This document shows, piece by piece, positions 58,242 to 64,000 of a stretch of DNA of 64,000 nucleotides. A program made the translations under genes and the position numbers. The notes under the pieces are model-generated. The model did no database searches. It saw nothing but the letters and a program-made list of their open reading frames with translations, and was not told where the DNA came from. Positions within the stretch are counted from its first letter, which is position 1, and each line of letters begins with the position of its first letter. The DNA is taken from assembly GCF_018101125.2 (NCBI RefSeq), contig NZ_JAELVF020000001.1, positions 1,910,599-1,974,598 on the forward strand. Reading direction: 5' to 3'. The DNA is from Streptomyces tardus (lineage in GTDB: Bacteria > Actinomycetota > Actinomycetes > Streptomycetales > Streptomycetaceae).

Positions 58242-58814
58242 ATGCCTCTCGATGTGCGTCCGGCCACCGCCTACGACGACGTCCGCGCGCTGGTTGGCCC
58301 CAAGTCCCCCGCCGCCAACGTCTGTTGGTGCCTGAGTTACCGGCTGCCCTCGAAGCTCAACAAGGAGCTGCGCGGCCCGGCCCGCGGCGAGTACGTGGCC
58401 GGGCTCTGCCGCGAGGAACCGCCGCCGGGCGTACTCGCGTACGAGAACGGCGAACCGGTCGGCTGGGCCGCCGTGGCGCCCCGCGCGAACACCTCCTTCG
58501 CCCGCAACCGCAAGATTCCCCACGTGGACGACGTGCCGGTCTGGTCGCTGTGGTGCATCCGGGTACGGCCGGGCCACCGCAAGAAGGGCGTCTCGCACGC
58601 GCTCATCGCCGGCGCGGTCGAGTTCGCCCGCGAACGTGGCGCCCCGGCGGTCGAGGCCTATCCGCTGGACAACCTGGGCGCCAGGGTCGACCTGACCATG
58701 GCCTACCCGGGGCTGCGCCGGAACTTCGAACGCGCCGGTTTCGTCCACGCCGCCGACACCACCTCCGTACTCGCCGGCCACCCCCGCGTCCTCATGCGCC
58801 TCGACCTGCGCTGA
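58242..58814 (+). CDS. GNAT-family N-acetyltransferase
   Basis: 190 aa. N-terminal [18 protein letters not shown] is typical of a Streptomyces GNAT subfamily with Cys-Trp-Cys. Acetyl-CoA site in [20 protein letters not shown] (RxGHRKKG form of the Q/RxxGxG/A loop), followed by AVEAYPLDN and [11 protein letters not shown]. Start ATG 58242 or GTG 58236; ribosome site weak. Substrate unknown. Confidence 0.88.
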   Translation: MPLDVRPATAYDDVRALVGPKSPAANVCWCLSYRLPSKLNKELRGPARGEYVAGLCREEPPPGVLAYENGEPVGWAAVAPRANTSFARNRKIPHVDDVPVWSLWCIRVRPGHRKKGVSHALIAGAVEFARERGAPAVEAYPLDNLGARVDLTMAYPGLRRNFERAGFVHAADTTSVLAGHPRVLMRLDLR

Positions 58815-58823
58815 CCCACCGGC

Positions 58824-60092
58824 TCACCCGCACGACCTGCACCGACCGGGCCCGAAAGCTGCTCCCCGCCCGAGGCCGCACCCACACCCACGCCCACACC
58901 CCGGCTCGCCGATCTCGACGAGCTGGTGGACCTGACCCGTGAACCGGCCGCGGCGGAGGGCGAGTTGCCGTTCGTGGTGGAGCTGGCGGCGTACGTTGGT
59001 CAGCGCCTCCTGGACGATCCGGTACGCCGCCAGCTCCACCACGAACGGCAACTCGCCCTCCGCCGCGGCCGGTTCACGGGTCACCTCCACCAGCAGCCGC
59101 CCCTGCGAGCCGGCGACGACCGTCACCTCCACCCGTCGGGCCCGGCTGTGGCGGCGTACGTTGGTCAGCGCCTCCTGGACGATCCGGTACGCCGCCAGCT
59201 CCACCACGAACGGCAACTCGCCCTCCGCCGCGGCCGGTTCACGGGTCAGGTCCACCAGCAGCCCGTCCGCCCGCGCCCGGTCCACCAGCTCGTCGAGATC
59301 GGCGAGCCGGGGTGTGGGCGCGTTCGAACCGGGCTCCTCCCGCAGCACCGCGAGCGTGGCCCGCAGCTCCCGTACGGCGTCCCGGCCCGACGCCCGCACC
59401 TGCCGCATCGCCTCGGCCGCCACCTCGGGCCGGTTCTCCCGCGCGTCCAGTGCGAGGCCGGCCTGCACGGTCATCCCGGTCACCGTGTGCGCCACGATGT
59501 CGTGCAGTTCGCGGGCGATGCGCACCCGCTCCTGCCGCACCCGGCGGGCGGCCTCCGCCTCGCGCTCCGCCTCGGCCCGTTCGGCGCGGTCCGCGTACTC
59601 CCGAAGCAGTTCGGCCCTGGTCCGTACGACCTCGCCGAGCAGCAGCGGCACCAGCGGCCACACCAGCTCCAGCATCGGCGCACCCTGCGGATTGGCCCGG
59701 CCGCCGACCGTGAGCGCGACCAGCCCGGACAACACCGAGGCGACGACCGCCGTCACCACGGTGCGACGGCGATCGCCCTGCACCGCGACCGTGTAGAGCG
59801 CGACGATGACGGGGAGGTTCAGCAGCTCGCCCACATGCCCGTTCAACGCCCAGCCCGCGCACGCCGCACCGGTCACCACGGCCACCGGAACCGGCCATCG
59901 GCGCCTTCCCAGCAGGGCCGCCAACGACACCGCGAGCAGCACCCACGTCAACGGACCGGCGGGCTCGTACCCCGGGTAGCTGACCGCGGCGTCCGCCCCC
60001 GTCAGCAGCCCCACGACCACGACGACCAGCACGTCCACGGCCACCGGCGAGACCCCCCGCACCAGCCCCGCCACCCGCTCGACCGTCACCAT
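58824..60092 (-). CDS. NarL-type sensor histidine kinase with scrambled 3' end
   Basis: Four to five membrane helices (about 20-150), then HisKA_3 with ARELHDIVAHTVTGMTVQAG and the N-box AYRIVQEALTNVRRHSRARR. Where the G-boxes should come (after GSQGRLLVEV), the frame instead repeats TREPAAAEGELPFVVELAAY. It then reads antisense copies of the same DNA (LHHERQLALRRGRF) to a stop at 58824. The ATP-lid half of the HATPase is therefore lost or misassembled. Start ATG 60092. It faces the ATPase gene across a palindromic promoter region. Confidence 0.8.
   Translation of the reverse strand: MVTVERVAGLVRGVSPVAVDVLVVVVVGLLTGADAAVSYPGYEPAGPLTWVLLAVSLAALLGRRRWPVPVAVVTGAACAGWALNGHVGELLNLPVIVALYTVAVQGDRRRTVVTAVVASVLSGLVALTVGGRANPQGAPMLELVWPLVPLLLGEVVRTRAELLREYADRAERAEAEREAEAARRVRQERVRIARELHDIVAHTVTGMTVQAGLALDARENRPEVAAEAMRQVRASGRDAVRELRATLAVLREEPGSNAPTPRLADLDELVDRARADGLLVDLTREPAAAEGELPFVVELAAYRIVQEALTNVRRHSRARRVEVTVVAGSQGRLLVEVTREPAAAEGELPFVVELAAYRIVQEALTNVRRQLHHERQLALRRGRFTGQVHQLVEIGEPGCGRGCGCGLGRGAAFGPGRCRSCG
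58893..59260. repeat. Direct plus inverted duplications at the 3' end of the kinase gene
   Basis: Bases 58987-59083 repeat directly as 59152-59248 (97 bp, essentially identical). Bases about 58893-58994 are an inverted copy of about 59195-59320, with a deletion between two CTGGTGGAC words. The joints show short shared words (GGCGTACG; TCCACCAGCAG). Same style as 10497-10851. Confidence 0.88.
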
Positions 60093-60186
60093 GCCCCGAC
60101 GGTAAGCACCCGCCGACGGCCACGCATACGACACGAGGAGTAGAGCCCCCTCGAAAAAACACCCCTAACCATCCCAAAGCGAAGTG

Positions 60187-60240
60187 GATACTAGCGCCAG
60201 AGATAGTATCGCCAGCGATACTATTCCCAGCGCTAGTATC
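60187..60240. promoter_or_regulatory. 54-bp nested palindrome with four 11-bp half-sites
   Basis: GATACTAGCGC (60187-60197), GATAGTATCGC (60202-60212), GCGATACTATT (60215-60225), GCGCTAGTATC (60230-60240). All four are symmetric about 60213.5. It is markedly A/T richer than its surroundings and lies between the divergent kinase and ATPase genes, 33 bp before the ATPase start. Likely a multi-site operator or a hairpin. Confidence 0.85.
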
Positions 60241-60272
60241 CGAGCGATTCGGATGAGCGCACGGCATCGGTT

Positions 60273-61706
60273 GTGGAGGTGGCCCGCTTGCAGCAATTCA
60301 TCGGCCGTACCCGCGAGTTGAGGATCCTGGACGACGTGCTGGAGTCGGTGCGCGACGCCGAGGGCGGCGAGAAGCCCGGCAAGTGCCTCCTCATTCGCGG
60401 GCGCAGACGCGTCGGCAAGTCCAGCCTCGTCGAGGAGTTCCTCCAGCGCGGGCAGCACCCCTACGTGTTCTTCACCGCCTCCGGCGCCTCGGCCGAGATC
60501 GAGCTGGACGCGCTCTCGGACGAGGTGAGCCGCTCCTCACTGCCCCGGCGCGACCTGTTCACGGAGGAGCCTCCGGCCAACTGGAACGCCGCGCTTCGCC
60601 TGCTCGCCGACGCGCTTCCGGACCACAGTCCCAGCGTGGTGGTCATCGACGAAGTCCCCTACCTCATGGACCGGGTCGACGCCTTCGAGGGAATGCTGCA
60701 ACGCGCCTGGGACCGGCTCCTCTGCCGCAAACCCGTGCTGCTTCTGCTGGTCGGCTCCGACCTGTCCATGATGGAGGCCCTCAACAGCTACGAACGCCCC
60801 TTCCACCAACGCGGCACCGAGCTCGTGCTCGGTCCGCTCAACCCAGCGGACATCGGCCGGATGCTCTCGCTGGAGCCGCCCGCCGCCATCGACGCCGCGC
60901 TGGTCACCGGAGGTCTGCCCCTGATCTGCCAGGAGTGGCGGCCCGGCGCCTCGGTCCGGGAGTTCCTGACCGGCGCCCTGAACAACCCGACCTCCGCACT
61001 GCTCGTCTCGGCCGAACGCTCACTCGCCGCCGAGTTCCCGCCCCGAGCCATGAGCCGGGAAGTGCTGCGCGCCATCGGTTCGGGCGAGCGCAGCTTCACC
61101 AACATCGCCAGGGCGGCCGGCGGGATCGCACACACCACGCTCAGCCGGGCGGCCGAACTGCTCGTGGAGAAACGAGTGGTGGCCGCGGAGCTGCCGATCT
61201 CGCTCCATCCGTCCAAGGAACGCCGCTACCGCGTGGCCGATCCGTATCTGCGCTTCTGGCTCACCTTCATCGAGCCCCACATGGCAGAGATCGAGCGCAT
61301 GCGGGGGGACCTCACGCTGGAGCGCATCAAGCGGCAGTGGAGCAGTTGGCGGGGGCGGGCCGTCGAGCCGCTCGTCCGGGAATCGCTCGCGCGGCTGCTG
61401 CCCGACGGCGCACTGCCCACCACCCCCGCCGTCGGCGGCTACTGGACCCGGAGCAACGACGTCGAGATCGATCTCGTGGGCGCGGACCGGGCACCGATCG
61501 CCAAGAGCCTGCACTTCCTCGGCTCCGTCAAATGGCTCGAATCCTCACCGTTCGACCGTCACGACCTGGCGGCACTGCAACGACACCGTGCACTGCTCAC
61601 CGAGGAAGCCGTCCCTCTCGTCGCCGTCAGCCGCAGCGGCTTCGACTGCGCCGGGCTCGACGCGACGTACGGGCCCGGCGAGCTGCTCGAGGCCTGGGCC
61701 GACTGA
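60273..61706 (+). CDS. ATPase of the archaeal-ATPase/DUF234 type
   Basis: 477 aa from GTG 60273. Walker A in LLIRGRRRVGKSSLVEEF, Walker B VVVIDEVPYLMD, sensor VLLLLVGSDLSMM. A winged-helix middle region (FTNIARAAGGIAHTTLSRAA) and a C-terminal DUF234-like, PD-(D/E)xK-type domain (AVEPLVRESLARL, SNDVEIDLVGAD, LGSVKW) complete the protein. Such ATPases are often found in defence islands and mobile regions, and their role is unsettled. The palindromic operator directly upstream suggests tight control. Confidence 0.88.
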   Translation: MEVARLQQFIGRTRELRILDDVLESVRDAEGGEKPGKCLLIRGRRRVGKSSLVEEFLQRGQHPYVFFTASGASAEIELDALSDEVSRSSLPRRDLFTEEPPANWNAALRLLADALPDHSPSVVVIDEVPYLMDRVDAFEGMLQRAWDRLLCRKPVLLLLVGSDLSMMEALNSYERPFHQRGTELVLGPLNPADIGRMLSLEPPAAIDAALVTGGLPLICQEWRPGASVREFLTGALNNPTSALLVSAERSLAAEFPPRAMSREVLRAIGSGERSFTNIARAAGGIAHTTLSRAAELLVEKRVVAAELPISLHPSKERRYRVADPYLRFWLTFIEPHMAEIERMRGDLTLERIKRQWSSWRGRAVEPLVRESLARLLPDGALPTTPAVGGYWTRSNDVEIDLVGADRAPIAKSLHFLGSVKWLESSPFDRHDLAALQRHRALLTEEAVPLVAVSRSGFDCAGLDATYGPGELLEAWAD

Positions 61707-61723
61707 CTCGGCCCCGTCGCGTC

Positions 61724-61757
61724 GGCGTCGTACGGCCGGGGTGGGCCGTACGACGCC
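61724..61757. terminator. Bidirectional terminator between convergent genes
   Basis: GGCGTCGTACGGCC (61724-61737), loop GGGGTG, exact complement (61744-61757). Confidence 0.9.
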
Positions 61758-61771
61758 GGGGGCGGTGGGGT

Positions 61772-64000
<2,229 letters not shown>

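Noticed and set aside
58824..59260. Reading the kinase C-terminus as a new fused domain
   Set aside because: The extra residues are translations of direct and inverted copies of the same gene, not an independent domain.

Overview
The window is high-GC actinobacterial chromosome, almost certainly Streptomyces. The signs are strong G/C third-position bias, a two-domain geosmin synthase, a small two-domain laccase, an NsdA/Orf1590-type sporulation regulator, a subtilisin-inhibitor-family protein, many Sec/Tat-secreted proteins, and paired NarL-type two-component genes. Two ends are cut by the window: a PrsW-type membrane protease at base 1 and geosmin synthase at base 64000.

Layout. 0-2.5 kb: PrsW protease and trmB, with short tandem repeats on both sides of trmB. 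2.6-8.8 kb: a coupled pair of secreted sugar-oxidation proteins (cupredoxin/Ig/DUF1080 protein and ThuA/PQQ-type sugar dehydrogenase), divergent from a small laccase. 9.1-12.5 kb: lhgO and an NsdA-like regulator, separated by a chimeric inverted patchwork copied from both genes. 13-18.3 kb: a proline-rich membrane protein, a Cmx/CmlR-type MFS exporter behind a possible leaderless leader peptide, a small secreted protein, and a SigE-family sigma factor.

18.9-24.8 kb is a decayed integrative element (about 5.9 kb) sitting inside an acyl-CoA synthetase gene. The left junction holds the original, truncated 5' end of the host gene. The right junction joins a divergent 5' end carried by the element to the host 3' part, so a complete 550-aa synthetase is rebuilt. 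A 14-bp core is shared by both junctions, and the rebuilt attP has perfect AGTGTTTT/AAAACACT arms. Near attR is the C-terminal half of a large serine integrase. The cargo includes an XRE/DUF397 pair, phage debris, and an unassigned RiPP-like operon. That operon holds two small ORFs, a frameshifted hypothetical gene, a radical SAM/SPASM enzyme, a 46-aa Cys-containing precursor-like peptide, an attenuator hairpin and an APH-like kinase. This is my best candidate for an undescribed system.

26.5-41.6 kb: a 1,436-aa PAS/degenerate kinase/pseudo-receiver protein, a subtilisin-inhibitor homologue, tRNA-Ser(GCT), tRNA-Arg(ACG), a frameshifted membrane protein, a Ser/Thr kinase fused to a solute-binding domain (apparent frameshift before the Gly-rich loop), a Tat lipoprotein, an M23 endopeptidase with two PGBD domains, a TetR regulator and a secreted protein. 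42-57 kb: a lipoprotein, TetR divergent from a UvrA2-like ABC protein and an SRPBCC protein, a double-module histidine kinase with its response regulator, a CtpE-like P-type ATPase, an ABC-2 exporter and a NarL response regulator. 57-64 kb: a TIGR03084-type protein, a GNAT, a histidine kinase whose 3' end is scrambled by direct and inverted duplications, a 54-bp nested palindrome upstream of an ATPase/DUF234 protein, and geosmin synthase.

Two places (10.5-10.9 kb and 58.9-59.3 kb) show chimeric fold-back copies joined at short microhomologies. They are either template-switch rearrangements or amplification/assembly artefacts. Several genes also carry single apparent frameshifts, so a sequencing-quality explanation should be kept in mind. 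All identifications come from reading translations and motifs; no database search was run.
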